37,974 nt of DNA from IMG/VR virus record IMGVR_UViG_3300005538_000221, positions 1 to 37,974 of that record; one strand, 5' to 3'. Under the pieces are notes generated by a model. It saw only the letters and a list, made by a program, of their open reading frames with translations. It did no database searches and was not told the DNA's origin. The translations under genes and the position numbers were made by a program. Below, in pieces: positions 31,384 through 37,743 of the stretch. Source of the DNA: a virus. How positions within the stretch are numbered: position 1 is the stretch's first letter; every line of letters begins with the position of its first letter.

Positions 31384-33423
31384 TTACGCGTTGGCCTGCA
31401 GCGCGAAGTCGACCTTCATCGCGGTGACGCGCAAGCCCGACGCCAGCACGATCGGAAGCAGCGCGTCGAGACGCGTGGGATCCGACGAGTTGCGCTGCAG
31501 GATGAGACCGTTCCTGAACGAGTCGACATCCGTCAGCCACACCGACTGGGCGTTGCCGTTGGCCATGCGCGCGTAGGAAGCGGTGAGCACGGCCTTGCCG
31601 CTCTTGATCGTCACCACCGCCTGGTCGGGAAGGCCGGCGCTGAAGGCGCTGCCGGGCCCGAACGCCACGTCGTCGTCCAGGATCTTGGCGCGCGGGAAGG
31701 CCGCGCCCCAATCCTCCGTGAGCTGACGCACCACGGCCATGAGCGTGTAGAGCGTCTCGGTGTCGCGGTAGGCGATGTCCGGCGTGCCGTTCTCGTCGAG
31801 CTGATAGGTCGTGACCGCGCGCAGGATGTTGCAGGTGTAGTCGGGGTTGTAGTCCATCAGCGCCAGGCCCGTGCCGAGCAGCGTCTGGCGCGTCGCGTTG
31901 CTGAAGCGCTGGCTGCGGTGCGGCGCCAGGATGTCGACGACGCGAAGCGACTGCGTCGGCCGCGCCGGATCGACGCGCGAGCTCGCGGCGAACGCGCCGG
32001 CATAGGACGACACGACGTCATAGGCGGGCGCCGGCGAGCCGTTCTCGTAGCAGACGATCGTCATGTGGCGGTCGTTGCGGGTTGTGCCGAAGGACGTCGC
32101 GCTGGAGCCGTTGCCCGCGAAGGAGATGGCCGAGAAGGCGTGGCCGTAGACCTTGCGCAGCGGCGACCAGCGGCCCGTCGCGTCCGACATCAGCGTCTGG
32201 AAGTCGTTGAGCGCCGTCGTCGTCGTGTAGGGCTGGATGATGAAGTCGTACTGCGTGTCGCCGAGCACGCTGTCGAGGCTGCTGGTGAGCGGATCGAGCG
32301 CGCCGCCGCTCATCGCGGTGACGGCGATGCTCATGCCGGCCGGGATCTCCTGCTGGCCCGCGGTGCCGTAATAGTTGAGCTGGATGTCGATCGTGTTGCC
32401 GACATAGCCGACATGGTTGGCCGTCAGGGTCACCACGTTGTTGGTGCCGATGACGGAGGCGCTCGCCGTGACCGGCATCGACACGCCCAGGAAGTTGCGC
32501 TGCCTCGTCTTCAGGCCGAGGTCGTTGGCGTCGAAATAGCCGTTGATGGCGGAAGCGACCGCGCCGGCGATGGTTGCGACCGGCGTGCCCTTCGACACCG
32601 GTACGGCGACGAGCCGGCCGGCGATGTAGATATAGAGGACGCCGTCCTCGTTGGGCGTGTGGTTGTCGTTGCCGAAATTGATGGTGCCGGTCGCCTTCAT
32701 CGTGTTGCCGGCGAAGCCCAGGACGACCGCATAGCTCGGATTGGTCGCCGTCGCGTTGGAGGGAACGAGGAGCGTCGCGGTACCGGCGAGCGCGTTGTAG
32801 TTCGACAGTATGGCGCTGGCGGGGAAGCCGGTGGCGGTGCTGGTGATGCTCATGCCGTTGGACAGGTTCGCCGGCAGGTTGGTGAGGTTGGGGCTTGTGG
32901 CCGTCGCGCCGACATTGGCGGCGCTGATCGTGCCGTTGATGGTGGTGGAGATGGGTCCCGTGGTTCCGGTGAAATTGGCGGGAACGACGAGCGTCGCGGT
33001 GCCGTTCGTGGCGTTGTAGCCCGCCAGCGTGGCGTTGTTGGCGATGGTGCTGCCGGCGCCGTTGATGGTCATGCCGTTGACGGTGTTGGTGGGCAGGCCG
33101 GTGACCGTGGGGCTGCCGCTCGTCACGCCGACGCTGACGTTCTGCGAGCCGAAATCCTGCAGCGGCAGGACCCAGAGCGTGCCGTTCGGGTCGGAGGCGA
33201 GATAGCGCTCCACCATCGAGCCGATCATGGAGCCCGCGCCGAAGCGGCGCACCGCGGCCGCGACCGAGCTGATCTTGATCGGGACCTGCGCCTGCGGCGT
33301 CAGGGTCTGGCCGATCAGCAGCGTCCATTGCGGCGGCTGGCCGGGGATGTCGCCCTCGACCTCGGGATAGATGCCCGGGACGCGCTGGTTGGCGGGAACG
33401 TAGTTGAAGCCGATATCTGTCAT
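31384..33423 (-). CDS. Contractile tail sheath protein (Mu gpL-like) with inserted repeats
   Basis: A 679-residue sheath protein; start 33423 has TAAGGAG upstream. The Mu-type N-terminus (FNYVPANQRVPGIYPEVEG, SVAAAVRRFGAGSMIGSMV) and the C-terminal core (TYQLDENGTPDIAYRDTETLYTLMAVVRQLTEDW, then DALLPIVLASGLRVTAMKVDFALQ) are clear. It is about 185 residues longer than Mu gpL (495). Much of the difference is an insertion at about 95-238 consisting of two Thr/Asn/Ala-rich beta repeats (VTSGSPTVTGLPTNTVNGMT... and ...SPNLTNLPANLSNGMSITS...). These probably form domains decorating the outside of the sheath. The sheath contracts to drive the tube into the target cell. Confidence 0.93.
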   Translation of the reverse strand: MTDIGFNYVPANQRVPGIYPEVEGDIPGQPPQWTLLIGQTLTPQAQVPIKISSVAAAVRRFGAGSMIGSMVERYLASDPNGTLWVLPLQDFGSQNVSVGVTSGSPTVTGLPTNTVNGMTINGAGSTIANNATLAGYNATNGTATLVVPANFTGTTGPISTTINGTISAANVGATATSPNLTNLPANLSNGMSITSTATGFPASAILSNYNALAGTATLLVPSNATATNPSYAVVLGFAGNTMKATGTINFGNDNHTPNEDGVLYIYIAGRLVAVPVSKGTPVATIAGAVASAINGYFDANDLGLKTRQRNFLGVSMPVTASASVIGTNNVVTLTANHVGYVGNTIDIQLNYYGTAGQQEIPAGMSIAVTAMSGGALDPLTSSLDSVLGDTQYDFIIQPYTTTTALNDFQTLMSDATGRWSPLRKVYGHAFSAISFAGNGSSATSFGTTRNDRHMTIVCYENGSPAPAYDVVSSYAGAFAASSRVDPARPTQSLRVVDILAPHRSQRFSNATRQTLLGTGLALMDYNPDYTCNILRAVTTYQLDENGTPDIAYRDTETLYTLMAVVRQLTEDWGAAFPRAKILDDDVAFGPGSAFSAGLPDQAVVTIKSGKAVLTASYARMANGNAQSVWLTDVDSFRNGLILQRNSSDPTRLDALLPIVLASGLRVTAMKVDFALQANA

Positions 33424-33434
33424 GTCGTTTCTCC

Positions 33435-34250
33435 TTAAGGGGTGGTGTCAATGTCGGCCACGATCTCGGGACGGCCGTCCGGTCCCGCCATGCGTGGCGC
33501 GGGCGCGACGGTGAACGGCTCCTGGCCTGTGAAGTCGCCGTTCGGGTCGAAGATGTTGATGCTGTCGAGGTAGAGGTTGATGCCGCCGAGCGATGGCCCG
33601 CGCGCCGGCTCGAAGATCTCGTACACGAAGCCGTTGATGCGGATGGTCGCCCGCGCCGTGAAGGTTGCGTGGCCAGCGTCGAAGCTGCGGGCGCGCGGGT
33701 AGGTGTCGACGCTCTCGATCCTCTCGAACAGCGCGACGAACGAGCCGACGTTGAAGAGATAGGTGCCGGTGGCGCCGCTGTAAGGCGCGCTCAGCGTCAC
33801 CGTGCCGCCGGCGTTGACCGTCCTGATCGCCAGGAACGGATCGCGGGGGCTGATATTCGCGCCGCTCAGCATCATGCCGGGCGAGAGCCCGGTCGTGCTC
33901 TCCGGCGTCGCGGTGGCGCTGTTCTGCGTGCAGGCGATCGCGAGATCGCTGCCCTGCCCGCCCAGAAGCGCGTTCTCGGCGAGCTCGCACAGATCGTCGA
34001 GCTTGGCTTCCGCCAAAATGCGCGCGACGCTCTCGACCTCATCCGACGGCGTGCCGCCGGGAGCGGCGGCCTGGGCCGTGATCTCGATCTTGAACTCGCT
34101 GTGGGTGCGGAACTGCGGCGCGCTGCCGTAGTTGCCGCGCTTCCAGTCGCGCGACGTGATGACGAACCAGGATGCGTCGAGACCCGCGGCCGCAGCCGCG
34201 TTCGCCAGAAGCCCGCTTGCCGTGCCGCGCAACATCGCCCGCCAAAGCAT
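33435..34250 (-). CDS. Tail terminator/completion candidate with Ig-like insert
   Basis: A 271-residue protein; start 34250 has AAAGGAAA upstream. It lies immediately before the sheath gene, where Mu-type clusters have the gp37-like tail terminator. I do not recognise the sequence with certainty, but the first 100 residues (SRDWKRGNYGSAPQFRTHSEFKIEITAQ, then EVESVARILAEAKLDDLCELAENALL) and the last 100 (FERIESVDTYPRARSFDAGHATFTARATIRI) fit a small virion protein. A segment at about 105-166 (CTQNSATATPESTTGLSPGM, then TVTLSAPYSGATGTYLF) looks like the repeats inserted in the sheath. It may cap the distal end of the tube and sheath. Confidence 0.7.
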   Translation of the reverse strand: MLWRAMLRGTASGLLANAAAAAGLDASWFVITSRDWKRGNYGSAPQFRTHSEFKIEITAQAAAPGGTPSDEVESVARILAEAKLDDLCELAENALLGGQGSDLAIACTQNSATATPESTTGLSPGMMLSGANISPRDPFLAIRTVNAGGTVTLSAPYSGATGTYLFNVGSFVALFERIESVDTYPRARSFDAGHATFTARATIRINGFVYEIFEPARGPSLGGINLYLDSINIFDPNGDFTGQEPFTVAPAPRMAGPDGRPEIVADIDTTP

Positions 34251-34434
34251 CGCGGTTTCCTTTCAGCTCGAGATGGAGACGCGAGGTGAAGCGCCCGGCC
34301 GGAGAGCGAGGGCTGTGTCCGGCCGGGACCGGCGGGGAGACGCCGGCGCCACGCTTCGGTGCCCCGGGCGAAAGCCGGGCCTCGGGGGGAGACCGGCAAG
34401 CCGGGCCGTGCGCGGCCGCTTCGTTCGTGGAACT

Positions 34435-34638
34435 TTATTCCTGCTCGGCAGGCTCCTGATCGGAACCGGCATCCGGCTCCGGATCCGCGGGCTGTGCGGC
34501 CAGGTGCGCGAAGGAGTCGGCGTGGCTCTTGTGCATGCGCACGACGCTTCCCGCCGGATGGCCGGCGAAGCTGCGGCTCGGATAGATCGTGACGCCGTCG
34601 CGGGCGACGAAATCGACGTACTCTTCTTTCTTGGTCAT
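34435..34638 (-). CDS. Small protein heading the tail structural operon
   Basis: A 67-residue protein. Start 34638 is chosen for GGAG about 8 nt upstream; the in-frame ATG at 34668 has none. It begins MTKKEEYVDFVARDGVTIYP, with a small basic core (GHPAGSVVRMHKSHADSFAHL) and an acidic Pro-rich tail (DPEPDAGSDQEPAEQE). It occupies the place of the small Mu gp38/DUF2635-like gene near the sheath, but similarity is too slight to assign. It is the first gene after the candidate late promoter and leader. Confidence 0.7.
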   Translation of the reverse strand: MTKKEEYVDFVARDGVTIYPSRSFAGHPAGSVVRMHKSHADSFAHLAAQPADPEPDAGSDQEPAEQE

Positions 34639-34660
34639 GACGGGTTCTCCAGTTGGTTTG

Positions 34661-34695
34661 AGTCCCACGCGCGCTCGCGTGGCCCACGCGGGACT
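34661..34695 (-). promoter_or_regulatory. Structured leader hairpin of tail operon
   Basis: AGTCCCGCG and CGTGGGACT close a stem (one G-U pair) around an inner stem CCACGCG/CGCGTGG. It lies between the terminator at 34738-34775 and the first structural gene, 23 nt upstream of its start codon. It has no U-tract. It could affect transcription elongation or translation of the first gene. Confidence 0.5.
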
Positions 34696-34737
34696 TCGCG
34701 ACGAAACGAAAGAGGCGGAAGCGGTGGTGAAGGGTGG

Positions 34738-34775
34738 AAAAGAAAACGCCTCGCCGGACTTTCGTCCGCGAGGCG
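34738..34775 (-). terminator. Intrinsic terminator upstream of the tail genes
   Basis: On the minus strand, CGCCTCGC-GGAC-GAAA-GTCC-GGCGAGGCG (34747-34775, one bulge, GAAA tetraloop) is followed by TTTTCTTTT (34738-34746). It lies about 100 nt before the first structural gene and about 15-20 nt after the expected start site of the candidate late promoter. It should stop both readthrough from the early operon and transcripts from that promoter unless antiterminated. Confidence 0.8.
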
Positions 34776-34796
34776 CATCTACTCACCATGACGAAA

Positions 34797-34825
34797 ACAC
34801 TACGCGGCGGGGGCCCCCCTGTCAA
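34797..34825 (-). promoter_or_regulatory. Candidate late promoter for tail operon
   Basis: A perfect TTGACA (34820-34825) and a weak TAGTGT (34797-34802, 3 of 6) are 17 bp apart on the minus strand. The spacer contains the palindrome GGGGGCCCCC (34809-34818), a possible activator site. A perfect -35 with a poor -10 is consistent with dependence on an activator. The call rests on consensus and position only. Confidence 0.45.
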
Positions 34826-34918
34826 TCGCGAAAATCGCGCCTGTCGTTTTTTCTCGACGACGATTTTAGACGAAGTTTTGGAGGAGATATGTTCTCGCCA
34901 ATCGTTCACCAACCAAAC

Positions 34919-35094
34919 TGTCATGGCCCGGATGCGGGCCACCCAGGTGGGTTCTGCGCGCTCTTGAAATGATTCACGCGGAGACGCGGAGTGCGCAGAG
35001 GTTATTTTCCACTCCGCGCACTCCGCGTCTCCGCGTGCGATTGTTCGAAGAGCGGAGCTATCATCTGGGTGGCCCGCAGTCGCGGGCCATGACA
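34919..35094. repeat. REPIN-like element, copy B
   Basis: Two inverted palindromic units (34919-34946 and 35065-35094) with the same core as copies A and C; the left unit is 2 nt shorter. The interior has a long hairpin: CACGCGGAGACGCGGAGTGC at 34975-34994 (extending to GC) pairs perfectly over 22 bp with the segment ending in CCGCGTG at 35037. It lies between the early operon and the late promoter, and with 34639-34918 fills the longest non-coding stretch in the window. Confidence 0.85.
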
Positions 35095-35107
35095 TTGAGG
35101 GAATCGT

Positions 35108-35716
35108 TCAATCGAACTGCTGGAACGGATGGATCGGTTGCGCTTCGCCGCCGCGGATCCTGGCGCGGACGGCGTAGGCCAGGCCGTAATGCGCCGCGAG
35201 CGCGTCGAGCGCCACGCGCAGGGCCGGCAGCACCGCGTTGTCCTTCACGCTCATGAGCTGCGCGGTCTGCGTCAGCGTCATGTCATCGATGACGACGTGC
35301 TCGAGCAGGAACCGCGCCGACTGTCCCACCGCGCGCAGCGCCTTCTTCTTGCGGTCGGCCGCGTCGATCTTGATCTGGCTGATGTCGGTCGGGCCGTAGC
35401 TTGCGCCGCGCGGACCGAAATTGAGCGTGCCCGGGATCGACGACAGCCCCGCGAGCGAATGATCGTCCTGCAGCTTCTCGCCCGCCGCGTGGCGCACGCT
35501 GGCGAGCTTCAGATCGTCGCCCGCGCGGTCGCGCAGATGGCCCAGATGATGCAGGCGGCAGAGCGTGCAGTGGTTGGTGTTGCGGCGCACGACCTCGCGC
35601 GCCCTGGCGTCGGTCTGCGCGACGCCGTGGACGATCTCGAGCACCGGCGGGCGTCCGCCATAGCCGACCTGAAGGCCGCGCGATTCGGTTGCGGCATCTT
35701 GCTTGGACTTGCTCAC
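35108..35716 (-). CDS. DUF6456-like protein, candidate late regulator
   Basis: A 202-residue protein starting at a GTG (35716) with GGAG about 9 nt upstream. The N-terminal half has NHCTLCRLHHLGHLRDRAGDD (47-67), a Cys/His cluster that might bind zinc. The C-terminal half (AGEKLQDDHSLAGL, then AADRKKKALRAVGQSARFLLEHVVIDDM and LPALRVALDALAAHYGL) has the layout of the DUF6456 domain seen in alphaproteobacterial DNA-binding proteins. It is last in the early operon and directly precedes the late control region, the place where phages encode Q-type or activator proteins. Control of the tail genes is an inference. Confidence 0.6.
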   Translation of the reverse strand: MSKSKQDAATESRGLQVGYGGRPPVLEIVHGVAQTDARAREVVRRNTNHCTLCRLHHLGHLRDRAGDDLKLASVRHAAGEKLQDDHSLAGLSSIPGTLNFGPRGASYGPTDISQIKIDAADRKKKALRAVGQSARFLLEHVVIDDMTLTQTAQLMSVKDNAVLPALRVALDALAAHYGLAYAVRARIRGGEAQPIHPFQQFD

Positions 35717-35732
35717 GCGCCTGCTCTCCCGT

Positions 35733-35924
35733 TCACCACCACGCCACCGCGCCGATGCCCAGCACGAAACCGATCGCCAGCCCGGCGCACGAGCCGGCGA
35801 GAAACATCAGCGCGCGCGAGCGGCGCAGCAGCGCGAACAGCGTCGTGCGCTCGGCTGCCGGGCTTTCGAGCCCGGTCTCGCCGGCGTGCCGGACAAGCTT
35901 TCCCCACATCGTCGCCGCCCTCAC
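35733..35924 (-). CDS. Small single-span membrane protein
   Basis: A 63-residue protein whose last about 25 residues (LMFLAGSCAGLAIGFVLGIGAVAWW) form one membrane span with small-residue spacing. The N-terminus is basic. A GTG at 35924 overlaps the nuclease stop (GTGA), suggesting coupling; an ATG at 35909 is the alternative. It lies inside the early operon. Its function is unknown. Confidence 0.6.
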   Translation of the reverse strand: MRAATMWGKLVRHAGETGLESPAAERTTLFALLRRSRALMFLAGSCAGLAIGFVLGIGAVAWW

Positions 35925-36319
35925 GCCGCGCGCCCGCGCAACAGGCCCGGCTTGAGCGGGATGCCCATCTCGCGCAGGCGCACCAGCGCCTCGGTCAGAT
36001 CGCGCGCGACCTCGACGCGCATGCCCGCGTCGCGCAGCGCGACCTGCGCCGCGCGCTCCGCGTCGCTCAATCCGTCGCCATGCGCCTTGAGCTCGAGCCC
36101 GAAGGCGCGACCGCCATGGATGAAGACGAGATCGGGCGCGCCCGCCATCGCACCTTGCGCGAATCCGGGCGCGTGCCGGTCGTCCTGCGGCAACGCGAAG
36201 AACGCCGTCTCCTTGGGGAGCGAGGCGCGCAACAGCCGCACCAGCGCCCCGCGCAGCGACGGCTCCACGCGCCGGGCACGGCGGCGGGCGAATTCGAGCG
36301 TGAACCCCGAACCGGACAT
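35921..36319 (-). CDS. VRR-NUC domain nuclease
   Basis: A 132-residue protein; the ATG at 36319 overlaps the upstream stop (ATGA). It shows the PD-(D/E)xK core of stand-alone VRR-NUC proteins: GAPDLVFIHGGRAFGLELKA (60-79), with Asp63 and the E-x-K of Glu76 and Lys78. AERAAQVALRDAGMRVEVARDLTEAL follows. Such small nucleases are frequent in phages, where they are linked to recombination or DNA processing. Its retention beside a tail cluster without capsid genes is notable. Catalytic residues are intact. Confidence 0.88.
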   Translation of the reverse strand: MSGSGFTLEFARRRARRVEPSLRGALVRLLRASLPKETAFFALPQDDRHAPGFAQGAMAGAPDLVFIHGGRAFGLELKAHGDGLSDAERAAQVALRDAGMRVEVARDLTEALVRLREMGIPLKPGLLRGRAA

Positions 36320-36633
36320 CACGCCGCCTCTTTGGACAGGGCGGCTTCGGGGAGCGCGGCCGAGCCGGGCGCGAGCTGCTCGCCGCAATGCGGGCAGCGC
36401 TGGCGGATCACCGCGATGCCGCGGCGCGCGACCTTGCCGTCGGCCATGCGCAGCCGCTTGACCGCGCCGCGCTCCTCCAGCGAGCGCACCAGCGCCGAGG
36501 CGTAGGCCTTGGATTTGGGGCTGAGGCCCACGCCGGCGCAGATCTCCTGCATCGACGGCGAGACGCCGTTCTCCGCGACGCTGCGCTCGATGAATTGAAG
36601 GCAGTCCTGCATGCGCTGGGTGAAGGCGCTCAT
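36319..36633 (-). CDS. LexA-like winged-helix regulator without protease domain
   Basis: A 104-residue protein, first gene of the leftward early operon. Residues 1-77 follow the LexA N-terminal DNA-binding domain: FTQRMQDCLQFIERSVAENGVSPSMQEI, the recognition region LSPKSKAYASALVRSLEERGAVKRL, and a GRVARRGIAVI-like wing (here GKVARRGIAVI). The self-cleaving C-terminal domain is absent, and a CPHCGEQL element (79-86) follows instead. It is transcribed divergently from the S24 repressor gene across a shared operator region. It probably regulates later tail genes or modulates the switch. Confidence 0.82.
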   Translation of the reverse strand: MSAFTQRMQDCLQFIERSVAENGVSPSMQEICAGVGLSPKSKAYASALVRSLEERGAVKRLRMADGKVARRGIAVIRQRCPHCGEQLAPGSAALPEAALSKEAA

Positions 36634-36668
36634 CGGCGGTCTCGCTTCCGTCTGGGTTGCATCGCGAG

Positions 36669-36697
36669 ACTATGTAGGGTATTTCCTATTCTGTAAA
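36669..36697 (-). promoter_or_regulatory. Leftward early promoter
   Basis: On the minus strand TTTACA (36692-36697) and CATAGT (36669-36674) are separated by exactly 17 bp, about 28 nt upstream of the LexA-like start codon allowing for the start site. Operator 1 (36675-36688) lies wholly inside the spacer, so repressor binding would exclude RNA polymerase. Confidence 0.75.
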
Positions 36698-36734
36698 GCG
36701 TATATTTCCTACTTTCGTCATAGGATGCTCCCTA
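36675..36734. promoter_or_regulatory. Left operator cluster, three sites at 23-bp spacing
   Basis: TAGGGTATTTCCTA (36675-36688) and TAGGATGCTCCCTA (36721-36734) fit the palindrome TAGG-N6-CCTA. Between them GCGTATATTTCCTA (36698-36711) keeps only the right half. The three 14-bp sites start exactly 23 bp apart. They lie between the divergent LexA-like and S24 repressor genes, recalling the three-site operators of lambdoid phages. Confidence 0.75.
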
Positions 36735-36748
36735 TTATGATGACGGAC

Positions 36749-37459
36749 ATGGCGAACGAATCTTTCCGTGATGACCCCGCGCGCCGCCTGGTGGCCGCGA
36801 AGATCAAGGAGCGCGGTCTGGACATGGCCGGGCTCTCGCGCGAGATCGGCATGAACCAGACCTATGTCCAGCAATATCTGACGAAGGGCAGCCCCAGGTT
36901 CCTGCCCGAGATCCAACGCCGCAAGCTCGCCCGCCTGCTCGATATCGACGAGCACATGCTCAGGCCCTGGGAGGACGGCGAGTTCCCCGAGAGCCGCACC
37001 ATCCAGACCTCGCCGCTCTATCGCTCGATGAGTCCGTCGCTGTCCTACAGCGGTCCCGAGATGGTGCCGGTGAAAGGCACCGGCGCGGGCGGCAGCGACG
37101 GCGAGACCGACTGGAACGGCGAGACCGTCGACAACGTGGCCCGGCCGCAATCCCTGATCGGCGTGCCCAACGCCTATGCGGTCTACGTCTATGGCGACTC
37201 GATGGCGCCGCGCTATCGCCATGGCGAGCTCGTCTTCATGCATCCCGGCCGGCCGCCGAGCCGCGGCTGCTACGTTCTGGTCCAGCTCGGCGAGCGCAGC
37301 GAGCCCACCGGCTCGACCACGCGCGCGCTGATCAAGGAATATGTGCGCCAGACGGACAAGAAGCTCGTGCTGGCCCAACTCAACCCGCCCAAGACCTTCG
37401 AGATCGACATGTCGCTGGTCAAAGGCATCCACCGCATCGTCGCCAGCGGCGAGCCGTAG
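36749..37459 (+). CDS. S24-family phage repressor (LexA/CI-type)
   Basis: Master repressor of 236 residues from the ATG at 36749; in-frame ATGs at 36737 and 36740 are alternatives. The N-terminal helix-turn-helix spans about 10-70 (LVAAKIKERGLDMAGLSREI, then NQTYVQQYLTKGSPRFLPEIQRRKLARLL). The C-terminal S24 peptidase has catalytic Ser151 in YGDSMAPRYRHGE and Lys196 in RALIKEYVR, and an Ala113-Gly114 pair in the linker (KGTGAGGSD) that is a plausible self-cleavage site. Such repressors are inactivated by RecA during the SOS response. It is flanked by operator clusters on both sides. A -10-like TATTAT (36733-36738) just upstream would leave little or no leader, as for lambda cI. Confidence 0.92.
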   Translation: MANESFRDDPARRLVAAKIKERGLDMAGLSREIGMNQTYVQQYLTKGSPRFLPEIQRRKLARLLDIDEHMLRPWEDGEFPESRTIQTSPLYRSMSPSLSYSGPEMVPVKGTGAGGSDGETDWNGETVDNVARPQSLIGVPNAYAVYVYGDSMAPRYRHGELVFMHPGRPPSRGCYVLVQLGERSEPTGSTTRALIKEYVRQTDKKLVLAQLNPPKTFEIDMSLVKGIHRIVASGEP

Positions 37460-37476
37460 GTTCTGAAGCTCTTCCC

Positions 37477-37638
37477 GTCATGGCCCGCGAATGCGGGCCA
37501 CCCAGTTGGGTTCTGCACGCCGCTGAAAAGGACTCATGCGGAGACGCGGAGGTTCTTTGCTTCTCCGCGGCTCCGCGTGCAGTTCTTTTGAGATCAAGCG
37601 GACGTCACCTGGGTGGCCCGCATTCGCGGGCCATGACA
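37477..37638. repeat. REPIN-like element, copy C
   Basis: Inverted palindromic units at 37477-37505 and 37609-37638 with the core GGCCCGC-N4-GCGGGCC. The interior shares the GCGGAGACGCGGAGG-type hairpin with copy B in weaker form and has the same orientation as B. It lies between the repressor stop and the rightward promoter. Confidence 0.85.
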
Positions 37639-37667
37639 GTGGGCTAGTCTCCCTCTACGCGAACTAA

Positions 37668-37706
37668 TAGGATTTTTCCTATTGACAGGATGTGGGAAAC
37701 TTCCTA
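37668..37706. promoter_or_regulatory. Right operator cluster
   Basis: TAGGATTTTTCCTA (37668-37681, perfect palindrome within AATAGGATTTTTCCTATT) and TGGGAAACTTCCTA (37693-37706, 7 of 8 arm bases) match the left-cluster consensus. Their starts are 25 bp apart. A third, very degenerate site near 37644-37657 is possible. They overlap the -35 and -10 regions of the rightward promoter. Confidence 0.8.
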
Positions 37707-37710
37707 CCAT
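37682..37710 (+). promoter_or_regulatory. Rightward early promoter
   Basis: Perfect TTGACA (37682-37687), 17-bp spacer, TACCAT (37705-37710). The -35 abuts one operator and the -10 is overlapped by the other, so it should be shut while the repressor is present. The start site would be near 37717, about 27 nt before the next ATG. Confidence 0.75.
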
Positions 37711-37743
37711 ATTCGCGCAGAACGTGAAAGGCTGGAAACTGCC

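Noticed and set aside
34919-35094. A CRISPR-like array or rho-independent terminator pair in the long non-coding gap
   Set aside because: There are only two inverted palindromic ends and one internal hairpin, no regularly spaced direct repeats, and the same element recurs at two other places; a REPIN-like element fits better.
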